Positions 7,670-15,501 of a stretch of DNA of 64,000 nt are shown here, piece after piece. Each line of letters opens with the position of its first letter. Within the stretch, counting starts at the first letter, position 1. Source of the stretch: Rubrivivax sp. (GTDB lineage Bacteria > Pseudomonadota > Gammaproteobacteria > Burkholderiales > Burkholderiaceae_C). The stretch covers positions 1 to 64,000 of the forward strand of contig JADJYX010000026.1 of the NCBI GenBank assembly GCA_016719535.1, in the 5' to 3' direction. The notes beneath the pieces are model-generated. The model was given only the letters and a program-made list of their open reading frames with translations, searched no databases and was not told where the DNA came from. A program made the position numbers and the translations under genes.

Positions 7670-7789
7670 GGGCTTGGGGCTCGGAGGGTGAAGCGGGACC
7701 GGACCGGCCACTGCCTGCGCCTTCACGACGCCGGCAGCCGATGCGCGGGCCGGCACCGATGCAAGCCACTGATTTTACGGCGACCGGGT

Positions 7790-8539
7790 TTATACCGACG
7801 CTTGCGCTTTCTCAAGCAGCAGGGTCTTGTGCGCCGGCGCCACACCCGACAGCGCCAGCGCGCCCACGCCCACGGTGACCACGGTCGGCCGACCGCCATG
7901 CACCAGCGCGGCATGACCCAGATCGTGCAAGGCATGGTCGCTGCGCAGTTCGTCGTTCCAGCCGGCGCGCGAGACCACGCACACCGGCGCGTCGGCCGGC
8001 CAGCCGCCGGCCTGCAGACGCCGCCCGAGGCCCGCCAGCTGGCGCCCGGCCATGTAGAAGACCTCGGTATCGGCGCGCTGGCTGCCGCGCAGGGCGCCGT
8101 CGTGCGTGACGGCCGTGGTCAGGCTCACGCTGCGGCCCCGGCCGCGGCGCGTCAGCGGGCGTTGCGCGCCCGCGGCGGCGGCCAGCGCCGCGGTCACGCC
8201 GGGCACCACTTCGCTGTCGATCCCGGCGGCACGCAGCGCCAGCAGCTCTTCCTCCAGGCGGCCGAAGATGCTGGGGTCGCCGCCCTTCAGGCGCACCACC
8301 ACGGCATGTTCCTGGGCCAGTTGCACCAGCAGCGTGTCGATGCGCGCCTGCGCGGTGGCCCGCGCGAAGCCGCGCTTGCCGACGTCGATCCACCGCGCCC
8401 TGGGGGCGTGCATGCGCAGTGCCGGGTCGGTCAGCGCGTCGAACAGCACCACCTCGGCGCTGGCCAGGCGCTGGGCGCCGCGCACGGTGATGAGGTCGGC
8501 GGCGCCCGGGCCGGCGCCGATGAAGATCACGCGGCCCAT
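7790..8539 (-). CDS. cobA: Uroporphyrinogen-III C-methyltransferase
   Basis: A 249-residue enzyme of the SUMT family that adds two methyl groups to uroporphyrinogen III to give precorrin-2, the route to sirohaem. Visible motifs are VIFIGAGPGAADLITVRG at the N-terminus, VVRLKGGDPSIFGR and VVPGVTAALAAAA. The dehydrogenase/ferrochelatase half found in CysG is absent, so another enzyme must finish sirohaem. It starts 4 nt after cysH ends, placing it in the sulfur operon where its product serves CysI. Confidence 0.92.
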   Translation of the reverse strand: MGRVIFIGAGPGAADLITVRGAQRLASAEVVLFDALTDPALRMHAPRARWIDVGKRGFARATAQARIDTLLVQLAQEHAVVVRLKGGDPSIFGRLEEELLALRAAGIDSEVVPGVTAALAAAAGAQRPLTRRGRGRSVSLTTAVTHDGALRGSQRADTEVFYMAGRQLAGLGRRLQAGGWPADAPVCVVSRAGWNDELRSDHALHDLGHAALVHGGRPTVVTVGVGALALSGVAPAHKTLLLEKAQASV

Positions 8540-8543
8540 GGCT

Positions 8544-9296
8544 TCAGGCCGCGACGGGGTGGGGCCGGCTGTGCAGGCCGCATTCCTTGGCGGTGCCCAG
8601 TTCCCACCACCAGCGTCCGGCGCGTTCGTCCTCGCCATCCACCGTGGCGCGCGTGCAGGGCTGGCAGCCGATGCTGGGATAGCCCTGGTCATGCAGTTCG
8701 TTGTACGGCACGTCGTGCGCCTGCACGTAGTGCCAGATGTCCTCCAGGGACCAGTCGGCCAGCGGGTAATACTTGGCGCGGCCCTGGGCATCGCGGTCGC
8801 GGAAGGGCACCTCGGCACGGTCCTGCGACTGCTCGCGGCGCAGCCCGGTGATCCAGGCCCGGTGGCCGGCCAGCAGGCGCTGCATCGGCTCGAGCTTGCG
8901 CAGCGCGCAGCAGGCCTTGCGCAGCTCGACGCTCTGCCGCATCGCCAGCTGGCCGTGGTCGCGCACGAAGCGCAGCGCGGCCTCGGGGTGCGGGCCGAAG
9001 CGTTCGACGCGGATGCCGTAGCGCGACTCGATGCGCGGGATCAGCGCCCGCGTCTGCGCGTGCAGCGCGCCGGTATCCAGCGTGGCGACGACGATGGGCA
9101 GCTGGTGGCGGGCGATGAGGTCGGTGATGACCATGCCCTCGACCCCCAGGCTGGTGGCCTGCACGATGTGGCCCTGGTGACGGTCGGCGGCCTCGCGCAG
9201 CAGGGCCAGCGCGTGGGCGACGCGCTGTTCGTGACCGGGCGTCTTGCGGGCGTGGCGGGTGATGGCGGGGATGAGGGCTGTATCGGTGCGGTTCAC
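8544..9296 (-). CDS. cysH: Assimilatory APS/PAPS reductase
   Basis: A 250-residue PAPS/APS reductase. The start is GTG at 9294-9296; the upstream frame overlaps the previous gene. The N-terminal part has ATSLGVEGMVITDL and VATLDTGALHAQT. Cysteine pairs in KACCALRK and IGCQPC make the CC...CxxC signature that binds a 4Fe-4S cluster, so it is more likely an adenylyl-sulfate (APS) reductase than a cluster-free PAPS reductase. The catalytic Cys lies in the C-terminal KECGLH. It would reduce activated sulfate to sulfite for CysI. Confidence 0.93.
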   Translation of the reverse strand: MNRTDTALIPAITRHARKTPGHEQRVAHALALLREAADRHQGHIVQATSLGVEGMVITDLIARHQLPIVVATLDTGALHAQTRALIPRIESRYGIRVERFGPHPEAALRFVRDHGQLAMRQSVELRKACCALRKLEPMQRLLAGHRAWITGLRREQSQDRAEVPFRDRDAQGRAKYYPLADWSLEDIWHYVQAHDVPYNELHDQGYPSIGCQPCTRATVDGEDERAGRWWWELGTAKECGLHSRPHPVAA

Positions 9297-9310
9297 GGCG
9301 GTGTCCGGGT

Positions 9311-9811
9311 TCAGGCGGCCTGGCGGTTGAAGAGGGGCTGCGGCCGTGCCACGTCGCCCTGGTAATGGCCGGCAAAGAAGCGCAGCGCGCGGCGGGCGCT
9401 GGCGACCGACTGGTCGGCGCGCAGCTGCACGCTGGTAAAGCCGGTGCGCTGCAGCAGCGGCAGCATGTCGGCCAGCACGTCGCCGGTGGCGCGCAGATCG
9501 CCACCGAAGCCGTGCCGGCCGCGCAGCAGCCGGGCCTGCGAATAGGCGCGGCCGTCGGTCCACTTCGGAAACTGCAGCCGCACCAGCGCCAGCCGCGGCA
9601 GCTCGGCCGCCAGCGCTGCCACGTCGGCGTCAGGGGTCAGTACCACGCCGACGGGCAGACCGGCCGGCCAGGTGTCGCGCACGGCATGCCACTGCGCCAG
9701 CGTCAGCAGCGCATGCGCCGCCGGCACCGGCTGCGCATGCGGGCCGCCCTCGCCATCCAGGAGGTGCCAGGTGGGGTCGTGCGAGGGGATGAAGTCCATG
9801 GTGGTGCTCAT
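9311..9811 (-). CDS. DUF934 protein of the sulfite reductase operon
   Basis: A 166-residue protein starting MSTTMDFIPSHD at 9809-9811, so its ATGA overlaps the cysI stop by 4 nt. It contains LVRLQFPKWTDGRAYSQARLL, FGGDLRATGDVLADMLPL and RRALRFFAGHYQGD, the hallmarks of DUF934. The family is found almost only beside ferredoxin-type sulfite reductase genes in proteobacteria. It is presumed to help electron transfer or assembly, but its biochemical role is not established. No cofactor-binding motif is evident. Confidence 0.88.
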   Translation of the reverse strand: MSTTMDFIPSHDPTWHLLDGEGGPHAQPVPAAHALLTLAQWHAVRDTWPAGLPVGVVLTPDADVAALAAELPRLALVRLQFPKWTDGRAYSQARLLRGRHGFGGDLRATGDVLADMLPLLQRTGFTSVQLRADQSVASARRALRFFAGHYQGDVARPQPLFNRQAA

Positions 9812-11535
9812 GCGGCGCCGGCCAGCGCGGTGCTGCGGCGCACGGCGTCGGCCGCGGCGCGCAAGGGCTGCGGGCCGAGGCGGCGCGCGGTGTCGACGAA
9901 GGGCTCGCCGCGGCGGCGCTCGCGGCGGTAGAGCTCGATCAACGCCTCGATCACGTCGGGCACCTCGTCGGCCGCGAACGACGGCCCGATCACCTTGCCC
10001 GGTGTGGCCGGGCCGCTGAGCGTGGAGCCGTCGGCGCCGGCCACGGTGACCTGGTACCACTCGCTGCCATCCTTGTCGACGCCGAGGATGCCGATGTGGC
10101 CGCTGTGGTGGTGGCCGCAGCTGTTGATGCAGCCGCTGATGTGCAGGTCGATGTCGCCGATGTCGTACAGGCGGTCGAGATCGTCGAAGCGCTCGTGGAT
10201 GGCCGCGGCAATCGGCAGCGAACGCGCATTGGCCAGCGCGCACAGGTCGCCGCCGGGGCAGGCGATCATGTCGGTCAGCAGCCCGATGTTGGGGGTGGCG
10301 AAGCCGCCCGCCTTCGCCGCCTGCCACAGCGCGCGCAGTTCGGCCGCCTGCACCCAGGGCAGCAGCAGGTTCTGGTCGTGCGTGACGCGCAGCTCGCCGC
10401 GGCTGAAGCGCTCGGCCAGCGCGGCGGCGCCGTCCATCTGCGCGGCCGTCACGTCGCCGGGCGGTTGCCCCGGCCGCTTGAGCGACAGCGTCACCGCGCG
10501 GTAGCCCGGCACCTTGTGCGCGTGCACGTTGCGGTCCAGCCAGCGGCGGTAGGCCGGCGGGGCATCGGTATCGGCGCTGACCTCGAAGCCCGGTGCCTGG
10601 TCCGGCGGCGCACCGAAGCTGGCCGCGACGCGGTCGAGCTCGGCTTGCGGGATCACATGCGCGCCGGTCAGCGCATCGTCACGCTGCAGGGCGTCGAACT
10701 CGGCATTGACCTGGTCGACGAATCGCTGGCCCTCGGCCTTGACGAGGATCTTGATGCGCGCCTTGTAGGCGTTGTCGCGCCGGCCGTGCAGGTTGTAGAC
10801 GCGCACGATGGCCTCGATGTAGACGAGGATCTGCTGCCAGGGCACGAAGTCGGCCAGCCGCGTGCCGATCACCGGCGTGCGACCCATGCCACCGCCCACC
10901 CAGACGCCAAAGCCCACCTCGCCGACCGCATTGCGCAGCAGTTGCAGGCCAATGTCGTGCCAGCCGATGGCGGCCCGGTCCTCGCGCGCGCCATGGATGG
11001 CGATCTTGAATTTGCGCGGCAGGAAGGCGAATTCGGGGTGCAGCGTGCTCCACTGGCGCAGGATCTCGGCATAGGGCCGCGGGTCGACCACCTCGTCGGG
11101 GGCGATGCCCGCCAGCGCATCGGTGGTGATGTTGCGGATGCAGTTGCCGCTGGTCTGGATGCCGTGCAGGTCGACTTCGGCCAGCTTGTCCATCACGTCG
11201 GCGGCCTCGGCCAGCGGGATCCAGTTGAACTGCAGGTTCTGCCGTGTGCTGAAATGGCCGAAGCCGCCGCGCTCGGTGGCCAGCCCGGCGTCGCGGTGGT
11301 CATGCTCGCGCGCGATGCGGGCCAGCATGCGCAGCTGGCGCGAGGCCAGTTCGCCATAGGGCACGGCCACGCGCAGCATCGGCGCGTGTCGCTGCAGGTA
11401 CCAGCCGTTCTGCAGGCGCAGCGGGCGGAAATCGTCCTCCGCCAGCTCGCCGGCCAGGTGGCGTTGCAACTGATCGCGAAACTGCGCCGCTCGGGCGCGG
11501 ACGAAGTGGCGGTCGAAGTCGGTATATCGGTACAT
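9808..11535 (-). CDS. cysI: Sirohaem nitrite/sulfite reductase
   Basis: A 575-residue sulfite reductase with two ferredoxin-like/sirohaem half repeats. The first has GGFGHFSTRQNLQFNW and TSGNCIRNITTD. The second carries the 4Fe-4S/sirohaem cysteines as ACPGGDLC and GCINSCGHHH (C-x5-C...C-x3-C). It reduces sulfite to sulfide in the cytoplasm. No CysJ flavoprotein gene is present, and the N-terminal layout is of the ferredoxin-dependent kind, so FdxA and its reductase nearby are plausible donors. It is the first gene of cysI-DUF934-cysH-cobA. Confidence 0.93.
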   Translation of the reverse strand: MYRYTDFDRHFVRARAAQFRDQLQRHLAGELAEDDFRPLRLQNGWYLQRHAPMLRVAVPYGELASRQLRMLARIAREHDHRDAGLATERGGFGHFSTRQNLQFNWIPLAEAADVMDKLAEVDLHGIQTSGNCIRNITTDALAGIAPDEVVDPRPYAEILRQWSTLHPEFAFLPRKFKIAIHGAREDRAAIGWHDIGLQLLRNAVGEVGFGVWVGGGMGRTPVIGTRLADFVPWQQILVYIEAIVRVYNLHGRRDNAYKARIKILVKAEGQRFVDQVNAEFDALQRDDALTGAHVIPQAELDRVAASFGAPPDQAPGFEVSADTDAPPAYRRWLDRNVHAHKVPGYRAVTLSLKRPGQPPGDVTAAQMDGAAALAERFSRGELRVTHDQNLLLPWVQAAELRALWQAAKAGGFATPNIGLLTDMIACPGGDLCALANARSLPIAAAIHERFDDLDRLYDIGDIDLHISGCINSCGHHHSGHIGILGVDKDGSEWYQVTVAGADGSTLSGPATPGKVIGPSFAADEVPDVIEALIELYRRERRRGEPFVDTARRLGPQPLRAAADAVRRSTALAGAA

Positions 11536-11627
11536 GGCGGCGGTCTGGGGGGGGTCGGCGCGACTCTAGAGACCGGTCATATGGCTGTGAACTACATATT
11601 CGTGACTTCGATATGCTTGACTGATCT
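11536..11627. promoter_or_regulatory. Divergent promoter region, cysI / patatin lipoprotein
   Basis: 92 nt between divergent start codons. It is clearly AT-richer than the surroundings, with CATATG, ACATATTCGTGA and GATATGCTTGAC blocks. In this place a CysB/Cbl-type LysR operator for the sulfur operon would be expected, but I cannot assign an exact site. Confidence 0.4.
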
Positions 11628-12539
11628 ATGAACCATGGCTTCCATCATCGACGCCGCTGGCTGGGCCTGGGCGTGGCAACGGCGCTGCTGGCCGCCTGCT
11701 CGACCCCGCCGGCGCCACCACCGGTCGAGCCGCCCCCGCCGCCGGTGCCCAGGCCACCGCCACAGCCGCCGCGCATCGGTCTGGCGCTGGGCGGCGGCGC
11801 GGCCCGGGGCTTTGCGCACATCGGCGTCATCCAGGTGCTGGAGGAAGCCGGCATCCGCCCCGACCTGGTGGTGGGCACCTCGGCCGGCAGCCTGGTGGCA
11901 GCGCTCTATGCCTCCGGGCGCGGCGGTGCCGATCTCGCCCGGCTGGCCAGCCGGATGGACGAAGGCGCGCTGGCCGATTGGGCCTTTCCCGGGCGCGGTC
12001 TCATCCGCGGCGAGGCGCTGGCGCGCTTCGTGCGGGAGCACACCGGCGGCCGCACCATCGAACGCATGGCGCTGCCGCTGGGCATCGTCGCCACCGACCT
12101 CGACAGCGGCGAGCCGATCCTGTTCCGCGTCGGCGATACGGGCGCGGCGGTGCGGGCGTCGAGCGCCGTGCCGGCGGTCTTCCAGCCGGTCAGCATCGGC
12201 GGGCGCGAATATGTCGACGGCGGCCTGGTATCGCCGGTGCCGGTGCGCTTTGCGCGCCAGATGGGCGCGACGCTGGTGCTGGCGGTCGACATCTCCGAGG
12301 CACCCGAAGGCAGCCCGACCGGCGACCCCATCAAGATGCTGCTGCAGACCTTCACCATCATGAGCAAGAGCATCAACCGCTTCGAATTGCGCGAGGCCGA
12401 TGTCGTGCTGCGCCCGCTGCTGGCGGGCGTGGCGGGCTCGGACTTCCGCGCCCGCGAACGCGCGCTGGCTGCGGGCCGCGCGGCGGCCACGCAGCAGTTG
12501 CCGGCACTGCGCCAGCGCATCCTGGAATTGACGCGCTGA
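11628..12539 (+). CDS. Patatin-like phospholipase, lipoprotein
   Basis: A 303-residue protein with a lipobox (ALLAAC, Cys24) after a short hydrophobic signal, then a Pro-rich linker at about residues 25-48. The patatin domain has the oxyanion loop GGGAARG, the nucleophile motif GTSAG (Ser) and the catalytic Asp in DGG. All three active-site elements are present, so it should be an acyl hydrolase (RssA/YchK type) tethered to a membrane. It stands alone, divergent from the sulfur operon and convergent with the phasin gene. Confidence 0.88.
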   Translation: MNHGFHHRRRWLGLGVATALLAACSTPPAPPPVEPPPPPVPRPPPQPPRIGLALGGGAARGFAHIGVIQVLEEAGIRPDLVVGTSAGSLVAALYASGRGGADLARLASRMDEGALADWAFPGRGLIRGEALARFVREHTGGRTIERMALPLGIVATDLDSGEPILFRVGDTGAAVRASSAVPAVFQPVSIGGREYVDGGLVSPVPVRFARQMGATLVLAVDISEAPEGSPTGDPIKMLLQTFTIMSKSINRFELREADVVLRPLLAGVAGSDFRARERALAAGRAAATQQLPALRQRILELTR

Positions 12540-12572
12540 CAAGCCGAAGGCTTGTTGGCAGTCCATCGATGC

Positions 12573-12602
12573 AAAACGGCCCGGTGTTGCCACCGGGCCG
12601 TT
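12573..12602. terminator. Bidirectional Rho-independent terminator
   Basis: AACGGCCCGGTG pairs with CACCGGGCCGTT around TTGC. A-rich and T-containing flanks lie on both sides, between the convergent patatin and phasin genes. A smaller hairpin, CAAGCC-GAA-GGCTTG, directly follows the patatin stop (12540-12554). Confidence 0.75.
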
Positions 12603-12651
12603 GCATCGTCGCCGACACGCCAGAGCGCGTCAGCGGGCGATCCGGCGGCTG

Positions 12652-13206
12652 TCAGGCCGCGCGCTTGCCCTTGGCAGCGGTCTGGGTCGCCTTGACGGCC
12701 GTGGTCGTCATGGTCTGGAAATTCGACTCGGCGACTTCGGCGGCTTGCTTGGCAGCCTTGTGCACGCTCTCGTACGCGTTGTTGGCGGCGGCGACAGCCG
12801 ACTTGACCAGTGCCACGGCGTTCTCGGTGCCGGCAGGCGCATTCTTCACAGCGGTATCGACGGCAGCCAGCATCTTCTTCTGCGCGTCGGCAACCTGCGA
12901 CTCGGCAGCGCTGCTCAGTTCGGCATTGGTGGCGGCCAGGATGTCGTACACGTGGCGGCTGTAGGCGGCGGCCTTTTCGGCGCTGGGCTGCAGCAGGCTG
13001 GCTTGCAGGGCCAGCAGTTCCTGGGCGTCCTTCACCGACATCGCGGCCTTGGTGGCTTCGGCAGCCTCGTTCATCGCGGTCTTGGCGACTTGCAGGTTCA
13101 GTTCAACCAGCTTCTCGACGCCTTCGAACGCCTTGTTGGTCAGGCCGAACAGGGTCTCGACGTTGGCTTTCTGGGCGGCCATCAGTTGGTCAGGGGTGAA
13201 GCTCAT
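12652..13206 (-). CDS. phaP: Phasin, PHA granule-associated protein
   Basis: A 184-residue all-helical, Ala/Lys-rich protein starting MSFTPDQLMAAQKANVETLF, the usual phasin N-terminus, with LVELNLQVAKTAMNEAAEA in the core and a basic tail ending in KGKRAA. Phasins coat polyhydroxyalkanoate granules and control their size. The PHA synthase gene is about 32 kb away. Two near-palindromic TGCTGCG-type sites lie upstream, as expected for control by the repressor PhaR, which leaves DNA for the granule surface when PHA is made. Confidence 0.93.
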   Translation of the reverse strand: MSFTPDQLMAAQKANVETLFGLTNKAFEGVEKLVELNLQVAKTAMNEAAEATKAAMSVKDAQELLALQASLLQPSAEKAAAYSRHVYDILAATNAELSSAAESQVADAQKKMLAAVDTAVKNAPAGTENAVALVKSAVAAANNAYESVHKAAKQAAEVAESNFQTMTTTAVKATQTAAKGKRAA

Positions 13207-13265
13207 GGGGATCTCCGGTGGGTTGATGCGGTCTGAGGGGACAGGGCCGCAGCGCTTGCTTGTTT

Positions 13266-13282
13266 ATGCTGCGCTGCAACAT
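13266..13282. promoter_or_regulatory. PhaR-like operator, phasin-proximal
   Basis: The imperfect palindrome ATGCTGCGCTGCAACAT is centred 68 nt upstream of the phasin start codon. It shares TGCTGCG-C-(C/T)GCAACA with the second site 59 nt away. Regulation by PhaR is inferred from these repeats and the target gene. Confidence 0.55.
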
Positions 13283-13324
13283 GGGCTGAAGTATAGGGTT
13301 CTCCCGAGCCAATGCAAGCGCTAT

Positions 13325-13341
13325 TTGCTGCGCCGCAACAA
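13325..13341. promoter_or_regulatory. PhaR-like operator, distal
   Basis: TTGCTGCGCCGCAACAA is a palindrome with one mismatched pair around a central C. It lies 127 nt upstream of phaP and 31 nt before the start of the divergent deacetylase-family gene, so it could affect both. Confidence 0.55.
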
Positions 13342-13371
13342 ACTAGGGGGTGATTCCTAGAATGCAGCCTC

Positions 13372-14338
13372 ATGCAGGCCTTCCACGCCGACCCGTTCGT
13401 GCTGCCGCTGCCGCCGGGCCACAGCTTTCCCATGGGCAAATACCGCCTGCTGCGCGAGGCGGTGCAGGCGCACCTGCCCGGGTTGCAGGTGATGGCGGCC
13501 GAACCGGCCAGCGACGGCGTGCTGGCGCTGGCGCACGATCCGGCCTGGATCACGGCCGTTGCCGAAGGCACGACCAGCGCCGCGCAACAGCGCGAGATCG
13601 GCTTTCCGTGGTCGCCGGCGATGGTCGAACGCGCGCGGCGGTCGGTGGGTGCGACCATCGGTGCCGCACGTGCGGCCCTGTTCGGCGCCGCGGGGGTGGG
13701 CGAGGGCGTGGCCGCCAACCTCGCCGGCGGCACGCACCATGCCGATGCCCACAAGGGCTCGGGCTACTGCGTCTTCAACGACGTGGCAGTGGCCGCGCGG
13801 CTGATGCAGGCCGAGATGCACCGCCACCGGCGCCGGCTGCTGCGCGTGTGGGTGATCGACCTCGACGTGCACCAGGGCAACGGCACGGCGGCCATCTTCC
13901 GCGACGACCCCACCGTCTTCACGCTGTCGCTGCACGGCGCAGAAGAACTTCCCCTTCCGCAAGGAAGCCAGCGACCTCGATGTCGAACTGCCCGACGGCT
14001 GCGGCGATGCCGACTACCTGCAGGCGCTGGATGAAGCGCTCGACGCGGCCTGGCAGCGCCAGGTGGCGGCGCCGCCGGAACTGGCCTTCTACCTGGCCGG
14101 TGCCGACCCGCACGAGAACGACCGGCTGGGCCGCCTGAAACTCAGCCTCGAGGGCCTGGCCGAGCGCGACCGCCGTGTCTTCGCGCGCCTGGGGCGGCTC
14201 GGCATCCCGGTGGCCGTGAGCATGGCCGGCGGCTACAACCGCGACCTGCACACCACGGTGGCCATCCACCGTCGCACGCTGGAACTGGCGCATGCGCACT
14301 GGCAGGCCTGGGCGGCCGGCCAAAGACCCCACGGCTGA
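13372..14338 (+). pseudogene. Histone-deacetylase-family (AcuC-like) gene with frameshift
   Basis: The first frame (from ATG 13372) gives a good class II/AcuC-type deacetylase through TFSP-like N-terminal residues, GGTHHADAHKGSGYCVFND and VIDLDVHQGNGTAAIF, down to TLSLHGA near 13940. The family sequence then resumes in the +1 frame (NFPFRKEASDLDVELPDG) and continues to GADPHENDRLGRL, SMAGGYN and a stop at 14336-14338. One extra base near 13941 explains the break. All zinc ligands are kept across the two halves, so this could be a recent mutation or a sequencing error. Intact homologues deacetylate small amines or acetyl-lysine. Confidence 0.8.
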
Positions 14339-14354
14339 TGGAACAATCGGCGGC

Positions 14355-14798
14355 ATGAGCCACCGCCCCCTGCCGCAGGCGCGCGACGCCTACCCGCACT
14401 TTGCCGCCATCACCACGCGCTGGATGGACAACGACGCCTACGGGCATGTCAACAACGTCGTCTACTACAGCTTCTTCGACACCGTGGTCAACCGCTGGCT
14501 GATCGAGCAGGGCGCGCTCGACATCCAGCACAGCGGCGTCATCGGCCTGGTGATCGAGACGCACTGCAACTATTTCGCGCCGCTGGAATTTCCGCAGACC
14601 ATCGACGCCGGCCTGCGCGTGGCGCATGTCGGCCGCTCCAGCGTGCGCTACGAGGTCGGCCTGTTTGCCGCCGGCGCGCAGCACAGCGCCGCCGCCGGCC
14701 ATTTTGTGCATGTCTATGTCGACCGCGCCAGCCGGCGCCCGGTCGCACTGCCGGCCGCCCTGCTGGCCGCCCTCAAACCCCTGCAGACCCGCGCATGA
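14355..14798 (+). CDS. 4-hydroxybenzoyl-CoA-type acyl-CoA thioesterase
   Basis: A 147-residue hot-dog fold protein of the YbgC/FadM group. The start at ATG 14355 gives MSHRPLPQARDAYPHF. The active-site region is TRWMDNDAYGHVNNVVYYSFFD, where the Asp and the HVNN block are typical, and HCNYFAPLEFPQ follows. It should hydrolyse acyl-CoA thioesters in the cytoplasm; the chain preference cannot be read. Its stop overlaps the next start (ATGA), so it is translated together with the nitroreductase gene. Confidence 0.87.
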   Translation: MSHRPLPQARDAYPHFAAITTRWMDNDAYGHVNNVVYYSFFDTVVNRWLIEQGALDIQHSGVIGLVIETHCNYFAPLEFPQTIDAGLRVAHVGRSSVRYEVGLFAAGAQHSAAAGHFVHVYVDRASRRPVALPAALLAALKPLQTRA

Positions 14799-15499
14799 AC
14801 CCCGACACCCCCAGCGCCTATACCGAGGCCGTCGAACACGCCATCGAGTCTCGTCATTCGGTGCGCGCCTTCCTGCCCACGCCGGTGGAGCGCGCGCTGG
14901 TCGAGCGCATCCTGCGCGTGGCCTCGCGCGCGCCGTCGGGCACCAACACCCAGCCCTGGTGCGTGCACGTGGTGATGGGGCAGGCGCGGCAGCGCCTGAG
15001 CGAGCGCATCCTGGCCGCGTTCGACGACCCGGTGCAGCGCGAGCAGCACCAGGAGGAATATGCCTACTACCCGCTGCAATGGGTGTCGCCCTACATCGAG
15101 CGGCGGCGCAAGATCGGCTGGGACATGTACGGGCTGCTGGGCATCGGGCGCGAGGACAGGCAGCGCATGCACGAGCAGATGGCCCGCAACTACCGATTCT
15201 TCGACGCGCCGGTGGGCCTGTTCTTCGTGGTCGACCGCCTGATCGAGCGCGGCGGCTGGTTCGACTACGGCATGTTCGTGCAGAGCGTGATGATCGCGGC
15301 GCGCGCCCATGGGCTGCACACCTGCCCGCAGCAGGCCTTCGCGCGCTTTCACCGCCTGATCGGCGAGGAGCTCGAGTTGCCCGCGACGCAGATGCTGATC
15401 TGCGGCATGGCGATGGGCTACGAAGACACCACGGCCGCCGTCAACCGCCTGCTGACCGAGCGCGAGCCGGTGTCGTCGTTCGCACACTTTCGGGAGTGA
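14795..15499 (+). CDS. Nitroreductase family FMN protein
   Basis: A 234-residue protein with the nitroreductase N-terminus IESRHSVRAFLPTPV (FMN phosphate-binding Arg-x-Ser-x-Arg) and RAPSGTNTQPW. The middle is longer than in NfsB and resembles the nitrobenzoate/BluB-adjacent nitroreductases (HEQMARNYRFFDAPVG, HTCPQQAFARFH). It probably reduces nitro compounds or quinones with NAD(P)H. The gene overlaps the thioesterase by 4 nt and is followed 2 nt later by the antiporter gene. Confidence 0.86.
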   Translation: MNPDTPSAYTEAVEHAIESRHSVRAFLPTPVERALVERILRVASRAPSGTNTQPWCVHVVMGQARQRLSERILAAFDDPVQREQHQEEYAYYPLQWVSPYIERRRKIGWDMYGLLGIGREDRQRMHEQMARNYRFFDAPVGLFFVVDRLIERGGWFDYGMFVQSVMIAARAHGLHTCPQQAFARFHRLIGEELELPATQMLICGMAMGYEDTTAAVNRLLTEREPVSSFAHFRE

Positions 15500-15501
15500 G
15501 C

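Noticed and set aside
6234..7769. A single 511-residue protein including the ferredoxin reductase
   Set aside because: The upstream part overlaps fdxA in another frame and is Arg/Pro-rich; the ATG at 7332-7334 gives the conserved reductase start.
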